From NCBI GenBank assembly GCA_030267565.1, contig BRXU01000016.1, positions 870,501 to 934,500 of the forward strand: DNA of 64,000 nt. Reading direction: 5' to 3'. Within the stretch, counting starts at the first letter, position 1; each line of letters opens with the position of its first letter. Under the pieces are notes generated by a model. That model was not told where the DNA came from. It saw only the letters and a list, made by a program, of their open reading frames with translations, and made no database searches. Of this stretch, positions 1-10,500 are shown piece by piece. The DNA is from Pleodorina starrii. Taxonomy: Eukaryota > Chlorophyta > Chlorophyceae > Chlamydomonadales > Volvocaceae. A program made the translations under genes and the position numbers.

Positions 1-306
1 TGAACACCAGGATGTCGTCTAAGTATACCAGCACGAATTTGCCGATATGCTTAGCAAATATGCCATTCATCACTGACTGAAATGTTGCAGGCGCGTTGGT
101 CAGTCCAAAGCAAAGCACCCTGAATTGGAACTGACCCATTCCCGGAGCGATAAAGCCCGTCTTCTCGACGTCTTTATCAGTAATACGGATCTGATAATAG
201 CCTTGCTGGAGGTCAAGCGAGGAAAACACTCGCGCACCTTGTAGCGTATCGAAAATTTCAGTGATGTTAGGCATGGGATACCGCCGTTTCACCGTGAGCT
301 TATTTA
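1..306 (-). mobile_element. Ty3/gypsy retrotransposon fragment: reverse-transcriptase domain, cut at both ends
   Basis: Reading the minus strand from about 305 to 1 gives an uninterrupted RT palm/fingers segment. It starts near NKLTVKRRYPMPNI, continues through the SSLDLQQGYYQIRI and KTGFIAPGMGQFQFRVL stretches with the LTNAPATFQ motif, and ends at the catalytic VYLDDILVF box just before base 1. These are hallmark blocks of Ty3/gypsy-type reverse transcriptases (RNA-templated DNA synthesis for retrotransposition). The fragment continues off the left edge of the window. Upstream of it (coordinates above 306) the frame runs straight into the LTR-like repeat, so the N-terminal part of the polyprotein is missing. 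No stop or frameshift is visible in the 100 or so codons present. It is a broken copy or one interrupted by a later insertion. Confidence 0.88.
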
Positions 307-1043
307 TGGGTAGGAGGGTCCGCCCGTGCGGCCTTCTTTTTTGCAGCCCGTGCTGCCGCGTCCCATTAGGGGGCGCTCGTTATAAAACAGGATGCGGATT
401 TACTAGGGCCCGACTTTCTGTCAAGTCGCGCTGTCATGGTGTGACTCGGGGTGTGGATTTGGCTGCACCCTTGCGATGGACCAGGAGCTTGGTAGGCGCT
501 ACCTGTCCAGGTGCTCGGTTGGGAGCTACTTGTGTGTTGTTTTCCAGGAGCATGGTCGGCGCTTCCTGTCCAGGGGCTCGGTTGGGAGCTACTTGTGTGT
601 TGTTTCCCAGGAGCATGGTCGGCGCTTCCTGTCCAGGTACTCGGTTGGGAGCTACTTCTGTGGTGTTCTCCAGGAGCATGGTCGGCGCTCCTTGACTCTT
701 TCACGCTTCGTGCGTCGTGCGGGCTTGGTGCTGGTGGGCCTTGGTGGCTTTGCTGTTGGCACCCCTTTGCGGGTGCCCCTGGGGTAGGATGGACAGTCTG
801 TCTAGCCTGTACGGCTAGCGACCGGTGTGAAAACCGGTCCCCCTTGTAATCGTCGATTCGTAACAAATCTTGATAACTTTGAGCGCAAACTTTTTTCATA
901 GCTATTTTAAAATCTGATAGCGCCTGGTCTCCTAAATACTTCTCGTCTACACGTCGCGTCGTCCGCAAGCAAACGCGTTGGCTTTCTCGCCGGCAGCCAT
1001 GCATGAATCTCAGCCAGTCGCCTCTGCCTGGCGAACATGCCCA
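307..1043 (-). repeat. LTR-like direct repeat, copy 1 (3 minisatellite units)
   Basis: This block recurs almost unchanged at 2083-2882. The only large difference is one fewer 63-bp internal unit here. Both copies begin TGGGTAGG and end CCCACCA on the plus strand, so they have TG...CA ends in either orientation, as LTRs do. Just inside this copy (1044-1057) the minus strand reads as a purine-only run resembling a polypurine tract. That would make this the 3' LTR of a minus-strand element. No coding domain is recognised. Assignment as an LTR is inference from ends, direct repetition and the purine tract. Confidence 0.6.
491..691. repeat. 63-bp minisatellite, about 3.2 units, inside LTR-like copy 1
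   Basis: Units start at 491, 554 and 617, with a partial unit from 680. Each contains a GGTGCTCGGTTGGGAGC-type core and ends in CCAGGAGCAT. Because 63 is a multiple of three, open frames run through the array on both strands. Those ORFs are a by-product of the period. Confidence 0.9.
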
Positions 1044-2082
1044 CCACCCTTCCCCCCGCTGGTGGGGGGCGGGGGGCTGTCGCCCCCCATCCCCCCACAC
1101 CCCCCTTCCCCCCGGGCCGTCCACATTGCTGTGTCGCGACGTTCAACACGTAATAATGGAAGGAGCAGCCGTGGGGACGGTATTGCGTAGTGCCTGTGAA
1201 TGGCTCTGCTATTGCCAGTCAGGAAAATCATTATTGATGCATCAGCAGGGCTGTTGTCAACTTGCGGACACTTCTATAGTTGCCGTTATAACTATCGTTG
1301 CAGCTAGCGTAGGATTCTAAGATCAGTAAGACCACTCACTGCAAATACGCTGTGTATGTGGGTGTTGCACAGTGATACGGAACGGCAGAACCGACGGGAT
1401 CATTTCATTTTATCTCCGATATGGATCATTTATTATAACACATAATACGAAGACTATGAGGATATTACACAGTGATCGGAACAGCAAAACAGACGGATCA
1501 ATCTTATCGTACGCATGCATGCGGCAATCGGAGATCCGAAAACTGTAACGTCAAGCCATTTGAATTTCATATTAGGTACGCTTCCACAGGCCAGTTGCGA
1601 TTGCGGGGATGCGTCAAATCGTTTTACGCTCTGCCGTAACGACGCAGGTTCCTACCATGTGACCAATTTTTGTCTTCCCTTTGTGGGATTCTGGGTGGGA
1701 TGGGCACTTCGCAGCAACCGCGGCTTTCGGGCCGTTCAGCCTGCCAGTTGACTTCTCGTTGAGGAGTTGATTCGGCGTTTTCTCTCGGTCTCCGGCTGGT
1801 CGGCGTTTACGGTTCAATGGTGGATGATCTTCTGCTCGCTGGACATCTGGTGCTCCGCTCGTCGCCTGTGGAGCTTCGTCGACTGCGTGTACTTCTGCAA
1901 GCTGTCGGGGCCCAGCTTACGCGGCCGCTTTGGGAGGGGCGGCCGTTGCAGGAGCGCTTGCAATGATGATGCTTCGGTTTGGCGGCGCACGGCTCGCCGG
2001 CTGCCTGCGCTGGGCAGCAGGCTAATTCGCGATCGTCTGGATTTGCCTTCTTGCTAGGGCTGTGGGTTGCGTCGCTGACGCT
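1044..2082 (-). other. Interior of the putative LTR-bounded element; no recognised gene
   Basis: About 1.04 kb between the two LTR-like repeats. It opens with alternating C-runs and G-runs (about 1044-1115) and then becomes AT-richer. Short minus-strand ORFs exist (for example 1807-2142 and 1614-1817), but none shows gag, protease, integrase or RT motifs. A TGG-type tRNA primer site is not evident next to the 2083 repeat. If the flanks are LTRs, this would be a short non-autonomous (TRIM/LARD-like) element. Confidence 0.4.
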
Positions 2083-2882
2083 TGGGTAGGAGGGTCCGCC
2101 CGTGCGGCCTTCTTTTTTGCAGCCCGTGCTGCCGCGTCCCATTAGGGGGCGCTCGTTATAAAACAGGATGCGGATTTACTAGGGCCCGACTTTCTGTCAA
2201 GTCGCGCTGTCATGGTGTGACTCGGGGTGTGGATTTGGCTGCACCCTTGCGATGGACCAGGAGCTTGGTAGGCGCTACCTGTCCAGGTGCTCGGTTGGGA
2301 GCTACTTGTGTGTTGTTTTCCAGGAGCATGGTCGGCGCTACCTGTCCAGGTGCTCGGTTGGGAGCTACTTGTGTGTTGTTTTCCAGGAGCATGGTCGGCG
2401 CTTCCTGTCCAGGGGCTCGGTTGGGAGCTACTTGTGTGTTGTTTCCCAGGAGCATGGTCGGCGCTTCCTGTCCAGGTACTCGGTTGGGAGCTACTTCTGT
2501 GGTGTTCTCCAGGAGCATGGTCGGCGCTCCTTGACTCTTTCACGCTTCGTGCGTCGTGCGGGCTTGGTGCTGGTGGGCCTTGGTGGCTTTGCTGTTGGCA
2601 CCCCTTTGCGGGTGCCCCTGGGGTAGGATGGACAGTCTGTCTAGCCTGTACGGCTAGCGACCGGTGTGAAAACCGGTCCCCCTTGTAATCGTCGATTCGT
2701 AACAAATCTTGATAACTTTGAGCGCAAAATTTTTTCATAGCTATTTTAAAATCTGATAGCGCCTGGTCTCCTAAATACTTCTCGTCTACACGTCGCGTCG
2801 TCCGCAAGCAAACGCGTTGGCTTTCTCGCCGGCAGCCATGCATGAATCTCAGCCAGTCGCCTCTGCCTGGCGAACATGCCCA
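2083..2882 (-). repeat. LTR-like direct repeat, copy 2 (4 minisatellite units)
   Basis: Second copy of the 307-1043 block, 63 bp longer because of one extra minisatellite unit (array at 2267-2530). Outside the array the copies differ by very few bases that I could see; one example is an A/C change in the run near 2729. The five bases outside the two outer ends (attta at 302-306, atctt at 2883-2887) do not match, so no target-site duplication supports a simple insertion. Confidence 0.6.
2267..2530. repeat. 63-bp minisatellite, about 4.2 units, inside LTR-like copy 2
   Basis: Units begin at 2267, 2330, 2393 and 2456 with a partial last unit. They are the same unit as at 491-691, and the first two units here are nearly identical, consistent with a one-unit gain in this copy or loss in the other. 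Confidence 0.9.
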
Positions 2883-3287
2883 CCAATCTTCATCAGTTGT
2901 ATACTGCAACTATGCAGCGGCCCTTGCGGGGTGCGGCCCGACGACTGGACATCCATGCGCGTAAAATGCATACATGTGCAATAAAAGGGCCAGCAGCGCG
3001 GCCAAACTTGTACAATGACCATCCGTTTCATTATTGTAATTAAAACACATATATGAGATGAGAAAATGGGTTTGGTTTGGCGCTACAGAAGTAAGGCTAA
3101 CAAGAGTGGTTTCGGGGCTCTGTGTGGAAACGGCCTTTTGTTAGCTTTGTTAGGCGCTTGTTAACTTTTTCGGGTCAAACAAACAAACAACTCAGTGGAA
3201 TCACCCTGTTAATGTCGTATTCTCCTTGTGATTTTTGCATACGTATTACTAATAATTTATTTCCGTCAATATTTCGTCCATAGCAGT
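2883..3287. other. Non-coding spacer; duplicated promoter-proximal segment from 3211
   Basis: No gene recognised. From about 3211 the sequence matches the region upstream of gene B (from about 22569), including the AT-rich stretch and the bases immediately before the ATG. The duplication that made the pseudogene therefore included part of the 5' flanking region. Confidence 0.6.
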
Positions 3288-4100
3288 ATGCCCCGGCGGG
3301 GTGGCTCTGTTGACAGGAGCCTCTATTTCAACAAGTAAGTAAATGTGTATCTGCAACAAGTAAGCAATGTATATCTGTTGACGTACGCCTCAAATAGCAT
3401 CTATGACCAGGCGGCAGGTCAGACCTTCCATTGTTTGGCAAAGCAAATAAATTCAGTCTAAGACAGCTGTGTGTAACTTTTGCTCCATGCTTGTGCCATC
3501 CAGGGGCAAATGCCCAGCAAACGGCTTCAAACAATGTCACGGATGTACAAATCACAGTCGACGTCGAAGGTGTGGATATATGGGCCACGCACCTCACGAG
3601 GACTCGGGGGATTGGACGGGTGGCAATAATGAGCATTTTGCGATTTTGCCGCCAGGCTACGTTATACGCCTGCGTGGACGGGCGGGAAGCACGCACTGGA
3701 AGAAGAGAAATTGTTTGAGTGCAGACTTTCCTTCCCCGAATTCACCAACGCAGGTAAAGTGGTAATGTACATCTCACATCCTCATTACATATACTTCAGG
3801 CGTCAGAGTGCTCTTAAGTACCGGGTAGGCGTTCTTTATCGCATCAGGTTCTATGTATATAGAACCTAATGCAATAAGGACCTGAAGCATCATATATGAT
3901 GCAATGGTTAATAAACCATATGGTGAAACATGTCTACGGCACACCGCGTATTTGTTGCATGGCCTGCATGGATTTGGTCAACGTAGGGCTGCGTGTAGCA
4001 GGCCTGTTCGCAAAACATGGCACAATCTGTGCAATCAATGCAAGGCCCTGAAGAGAAAAAAACATGTATTAATATTCATTGGTCGTTATTGGTCGTTTGG
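3288..4100 (+). pseudogene. Broken 5' fragment of an M11 metalloprotease gene (exons 1-3)
   Basis: This closely parallels the start of gene B. The exon 1 equivalent (ATG at 3288, MPRRGG) lacks a 17-bp segment present at 22666-22690, so the signal-peptide frame shifts and reaches a stop within about 16 codons. Gene B has a GGTGGC repeat on either side of the missing segment. The exon 2 equivalent (about 3510-3575; ANAQQTASNNVTDVQITVDV) is intact. The exon 3 equivalent starts after the AG near 3753 (KVVMYISHPHY) but jumps after about 40 bases to sequence that in gene B lies beyond exon 3 (near 23430), a roughly 200-bp internal deletion. Similarity then continues through the following intron to about 4100 and ends. 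Exons 4-12 are absent. Confidence 0.85.
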
Positions 4101-4509
4101 CCGGCTTTTTTTTTACGGTGGCGGAACCCCTGCACAGGAGCCCCTACATTCACTATTACTCCCTTGCATGATTGCTTGGATGGACATGGGCAGGCGTGCG
4201 ACCTCCGGGGCCCCGCCCCAGAGTCGAATGATTCACTCAACAGTAGATAGTATGTAACGTGTTATTGTTTGATCGCGCTTGCTGGGACATGCGATGGCTC
4301 AGTTAAAACACAATAGGTTCGTATGGCGAAGCGATCGATCATCCGTATTATTCCTTAAATAGTCGTTTTACACTATAAGCGCTGAACGCGCTGAAGTAGG
4401 GTATGCACGACTTAGTTCAATATTAACTTGTTATTTCTCCATAGTCTTTGCACGAATACTTTCTCACCCTAAGTCCTGTACCCTCCATATTCCGTCCATA
4501 GCATGCAGT
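4101..4509. other. Spacer upstream of gene A; no gene seen
   Basis: AT-rich sequence between the pseudogene and the start codon of gene A. It presumably holds the gene A promoter and 5' UTR. The last 30 or so bases before the ATG resemble those before gene B (a TTCCGTCCATAGCA-type block). Confidence 0.5.
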
Positions 4510-7500
4510 ATGCCCCGGGAGGGCGTACTGCTCTTGGTGGCTTTCTTAGCAGGCGTCACTATTGCAACAACCAGTAAGTATTGCTATGTACACTACTCGA
4601 CTAACTCACCGCATGACGTCGTCTTCACTACATACATATATGGACTGACGTATGTAGGCATGACAAGCTTTCATGATTATTTGGGTTAGGAATAGTAAAG
4701 CGACGGGGAGAGGGGGGGTCATGATCCGGTCATCTAGCCCGGATTATAACATATTATGGCTCCGGCCCACAATTACGGCGCGCGAGTTGTACGCGACCGT
4801 CGGCCTGCTCCTCGTCGTGACCCGCATGAATGCGTGGCGCCGACCTTGTAAAGGAGCCTTCAATGAAGACCGTCGGTTATGCAAACATGTCTCGTAATAA
4901 AAAAATACCGGTGCGACCACTGTTCCTTGCTTGTACCATCGTTCCACGCAGGTGCCAATGCCCAGCAAACGGCTTTAAACAGTACCACGGATGTACAAAT
5001 CACAGTCGACGTCGAAGGTTTGTAACTTTAGGCCAACTCGCAAGGACTCCTGGCTGGAAGAAATGAATCGCTAACAGTTCGTACTGTTTACCGATAGGCT
5101 GCATCTTGTGTCTACTTAAGTACGTAAATGGCAGATAGATGGGCACGCCGCAGTCGATTCCATGCATATCTGCCTCCTCCACTTTCCCCCAACCACACAC
5201 TCAGGGAAAGTTGTCATGCACTTCTTACATTCTCAACCCAAAGAAATTGATCCGGGACCGACCGAGGCAAGCGAGGTCATCTACATACTTACCGATACAC
5301 GCGCAGCCAACGCCCCCCAAGCGTTTCTGAACGTTGATTTCGGCGAGGCGGGTGCTTCGCTGCGGACTGGCGATGTGGTGGTCGCCCGTCTCAAATTCAG
5401 AATCCCAGCCGATGAGGCAGCGCAGCTGGATTTGACTAGTAAGTATATAATGAATGGGCAGAGCCCGCATCATTTAATAGCCGCATCATTTAATACCGGG
5501 CAGCAGCAGGCGTTCTTTATGGCAACATGGCGCGATTATTCAGTGCGTGGTACCATAGATGGTCGACTGGCACACGCCGTGGACCGCCTCTCCGAGATCG
5601 AGTTGCTCGGTTTCATAAATAAATATGATAATGTAGCACGCACACTGCCAGGCCGGGCTATGATATGAGCATGACTACCGCGAGTTGCCTGAGCACACCC
5701 ATACACTCAGGTTTATTGCCCAACGTAAGTAGGTTGATAGGGTACGTACATACATCGTGGTTCGATTCAGCAGGTTCATTTGGCCGCCACATTTGAGCTT
5801 GCTTGCCTGATTATATCGCATCGATCTGCCTGTGTGCGTTAGTTGGACCGCACGTAAGACTCGTTTGCAAATGCAACTGTATCTTACGATGCTGCCGGGC
5901 CCCCAATAATCTGCTCCTTATTATACCAATACTTGACGTACAGCAGCGTCTGGCATTGGCATCTCCTCCTCCCGGCGGCGCCAGCTGATGAGCGAGAGAC
6001 ATGAGGCCGCCCGCCGCATGGTGTTGGACTTCCACGGCACCCGTCGCTCGGTACAAGAGCTCCTCACATTGCGGGATGCATTGGACCGCCTTGGTATTGC
6101 ATCTGTTGGACGAGAGGCAAAATCAGAAACCATAATGATCGTCGAGAAAACCTCAGGAAAGGTGCGTATTTATATTTATTGATCACAGATATACCTTGCT
6201 CCGTACGTGTCCGCCGAGCTCCATCCGTCTCACTCGAAGTTTGCATAGGTGACCCGAGTATTTGCCCCTGGCAAGCGGGGCAGACCTCCGTTTCACATTT
6301 GACCTTACTTGTTGCCATGCCTGCAAGCTAGCTATACGTACCAGTATGCATGAGAGGAGAGCTGTGCGATCCTTGCTGGTTGAAACACACGCACTATCTA
6401 GCCCCGGCCCCCGCCCGCAGATAGACCCCCTCAGTCCCCTTACACGCATGGCGGCCGAATAGATCCAAACAAATAAAGCCAGGTCGTTGACCAACAGTCC
6501 GATTATTAATCGATACCCTTTTCTGAATCAATGAATAGGTTCATAGTGAAGGGACCCATAGGTAGGATCACGCACTGGCGCATTCCGAATCGGACACCAG
6601 ACCGTCGACAGAAAGGTACCAGATAGAAACGTGTGTGCGCCTTCTTGAGCCGCAGCCTAGATTTAACCCTGCACTCATGCCTTTAACCCAAGGCATGCGT
6701 GGCCTTCTCCTGTCGCTTATATTTTCTTCGTAAAGCCATCTGTTCGGTGCATCATACGTGCAAGCAACGGTCCACTCATCTATCCTTAAAACATTCATTG
6801 TGGCCTTGCACGCATTTTCGCCGCAACTACAACGACGTCGATTGAAGGATATGTCTGTCACAGACGGAATGCAACTAAAAATCTCTACGCTCATATTTCT
6901 GGTCAAGGTGTCTGGTTGCGATATGACTCCGAAGCTCAGTATGTCCCGCGCGATGGACTACCTATTCGACAACCCAAGAATTAATGCAAACCTGGAGCGC
7001 TGGCACAAAGTGAGTGGAAATTCGCCCCTTTGGCCGCATTTGCTGTGCTTAGCTGACAACCACATTAGCTGACAATACGTGTTGTGACGGCACGATCAGC
7101 TGAGGGAATGGCATGCTCATATTAGGGGACCGATAACTGTATGTATGTGTGAAACGAATTACTGTTGGCGCACACAAACAGTTCGCTGTCGTTATTACAT
7201 ATGCAAGCCATAGTAGTGTATTCGGTTTGTGCTAGATAGTGTTGGTTATTCGTTGTTGCATTGTATGTAGGTGTCGCCCGCCCGTCGGCTGTCCCCCTGC
7301 TGAAGTGCTGATACAAGCAACCTTCCACACGCGCCCCGTACCTATCTACTACTGCTCACAGGAATGTACGTATAACCAGGTTTCCTTCGGCGGGCGGGAA
7401 GCCAATCCAGTATTCGAACTGGATTTGCCATGCAACGGCACCATTAAAAATCAGCCGTTCGACTTTAAAAATGGAATATGGAGTGGATATCTCATAAACG

Positions 7501-10500
7501 AATATGCCATGGCGGATCTGGCATATTCGTGGATGTTGGTAGGTGCAGCTCCTGGATGGCATGGACGCCCTGCTGTCGCTGGGAAGGCCCCAAGCGTGAT
7601 TTGTTGATATGCATAGAGCCATATGGCTCTATGGTATATAGCTGACCAGTTTATGACAGTCAATCCACTCATAAAGCACGCAATGCTCGATCGCTATCAA
7701 TGTCGAATGTATGTAGGTCCATCCAGCTTCGCATTTTGTCAGCTGCATACGGCCGGCAGTTATTGCTTGGGGCTGATAACAGCTAGGACAGAGCGAGACT
7801 TGAGCAGCTCAAACTACTGTCAGCGACCCGTCGTGCTTGAGGTAGCAGGCCATGTGTTGCCACACCAGACGCACGTGCGTGCGTGCACTGTCCGTGACCT
7901 TAAGATCTCAATACGTATGTTTGCAGGAAAACCATCCGGAAATGTCATGGAATAAGTATCGCAAATTCTATCTCTTTCCGTTCAACTGGTACAACTATAA
8001 TGTAATCTATGCCGGAGTGGTGAGTTCCGCCGCCGCTGTGCATGCATGTGCACGCACGAGCGATGCGCATCGCATGTCCATCCATATATACGTGTTTGTC
8101 GCTTGCATGCCGGATTCAACACACTACCTACCTTCGCCTTACATACACTTACTTCACCTTGATTTTCCCAGCGAGATGTGGATGCACAAGGAAACCGGCG
8201 GTCTTTCCCTCTATCTGTATGTGCCGATTGTGTATGTACATATGTGCAGGCCGTCGTGGGTTGCAACCAGGACGATCTCAGTTCGTGCAACGCCTGGATA
8301 AACGTATATGACGATTCCTTAGAAATGCCTCCAGTCGTTCAAGAAATAAGTAAGTCATACGCACGCACACACACGCAGTACAGCACGTACGCACGCAATG
8401 TTGTACCGTGAATTATTCATCTGAGGCATGAGGCATTACATGTGTTCGAGCCATAAATGGCTGGTAACATGCGTCCCCCCACAACGGTTATCCGTCAAGG
8501 GACCTATATATGTCATCCGTACATGCATGTTATTACAATATCCCTTAGGGATTGCAGCCACTGGCTGCAATCCCTAAGGGATATTGTAATAAAATGCATG
8601 TACGTACTACCCCACTTTCATTCTCCCGCCAGCACACAGGCTTGGGGATCTGGCAGATCCCCGAGCCTGTGTGCTGGCGGGAGAATGAAAGTGGGGTAGT
8701 ACGTATGTAATTAATAGTAGTGCCCGCCAACTCTATCCGTCATCATCTGCGCCTGCTGACTTTGTAATGTTGTCCTGCTTGCTTCCAGACCACCACCTTG
8801 GTCTGACTCACTCAGCACAGATTCAATATAATGTGATACGCCGCATTTGGTGGATTAACCAGAATGGCGACATGTCATGCATCTTGGGCAGCGGTGCGCC
8901 AGTTCCCGAGAACTTCAATCAGCAGCATGTATGCGCAAATGCGGCGCAGGTGAGGCATGGATGTTCATGTTGTTTATCCTCTTTCGCATAGAGCCTCCGC
9001 CTAGCCCCCAGCACCCTTGTCCCTGTATGTTGTGGTTCAAACAGCCGCAATGCAACTAGCTTCCGCGGGGCCCTACGGGCAGGTGCTATCTTAAAGGCCG
9101 TGAACATGTTTTTACTCACGGACGGAGCTCCCAGCTGTATGTATTCGCACAGGAAACATTATTATTTGCCGTCCTGCTGTAACGCATTGACGTTCGTGTC
9201 CGTTCCCTAGTACATATGTAATATCATTGCAATTTCCAGCTAGCTATCGCTGCTGTGCACCACACTAAAGATCCTCCCCTATGGATATGCACAACGGCTG
9301 ACATACATCCCGGACATGCATGTTTGGGTTGCAGTCGTACAAGGCGGGCTGGGCCAAACCCATCCCCGGCGGCCATATCGATGCCTACAACCTTATGCCT
9401 GCAGTCAAGCAAGAATTCACCCTGCCATCCATGCACCTCAGCAAAAACAACATGCTCCGAATTATTTACGATAGTACAAACAGGGCCATTGATGATATCT
9501 CCGCCCCAGCTAAACAAGACGCCATCTTTGTGTCGTACATGTAGGCGCGCTTCACTTGCGCGTGTAATAAGCTAAGTTTAGGCATAATTAGGGCGTTTAG
9601 TAGGATTAGGGCGTTTAAGCTTAATTAGGCATAATTAGGGCGTTTAGTAGGATTAGGGCGTTTAAGCTTAATTAGACTTAATTAGGGCGTTTAGTAGGAT
9701 TAGGGCGTTTAAGCTTAATTAGGCATAATTAGGGCGTTTAGTAGGATTAGGGCGTTTAAGCTTAATTAGACTTAATTAGGGCGTTTAGTAGGATTAGGGC
9801 GTTTAAGCTTAATAAGGCTTAATCAAGCTTAATTAGGCTTAATTAGGGCGTTTAGTAAATCACCGACAGCTTCTCAATGTGGAGCAAATTGACAGCAGGC
9901 AAATGTCGCACAGAATAGGGAGCGTGTTCAACGAACCTCCATTAATAATGAAAAACACACATGCGTGCTCCCATGACGTCATCTGTGTGATGAATGGAAC
10001 GCAGGGTTCGCCAGTCCCTCGATGGCGCGTATGACTCGGGCCTAAGCGACGATCTGGATAGGCGCGTCTGGTGAGGCTGCGGCGGCGGGCTTGTAAATTG
10101 ATGCCATGTGGCTCCTGCGTACGGTCGGTTGTTATGTCATTATGCTCGGCTGGTCTCTAATTAATTGGTTACCTGCAGGGCACACGCACTGTGCATGCAG
10201 TGCTTCGGATGCAGTCGATCGCGCGGTCGGTGGAAAATTGCCAGTATATATAGACATTAAAGAGTATGTATAGACCTTAAGGAATTACATAACATATGGA
10301 ACGAAACGGAGGCTGGGGGGGTTTGTATGAACCGGCGGTGCGGCGGTGGTCATACATTGATTGCTGCCACGCATCCCATCCGTCCAGCATATGCACTGTA
10401 TGACCCGGTTCATGACTGGGCCGTTCCCCAAGTGCATGTAAGGTCGGAAAGGATGCACCCGGTGCGCCCACCTGGTTCAATAGGTGGAGGTGGAGGTTTA

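Noticed and set aside
261..2909. Long ORFs on both strands with 21-residue repeats (for example 261-695, 366-1124, 2082-2534, 2142-2909)
   Set aside because: They exist because the minisatellite period (63 bp) is a multiple of three, so a frame without a stop stays open in every unit. No start context, domain or conservation beyond the repeat itself.
3505..3720. Open frame with THLTRTRG... after the DVQITVDVEG segment as a coding exon (also in gene B)
   Set aside because: In gene A the same place has stops. Joining GAAG to G(G/T)AAAGT across an intron closes both genes in phase, so this stretch is intron 2 (an intron-retention isoform remains possible in B).
9580..9858. CRISPR-like array
   Set aside because: Head-to-tail units with no unique spacers, in a nuclear algal intron; it is a minisatellite.
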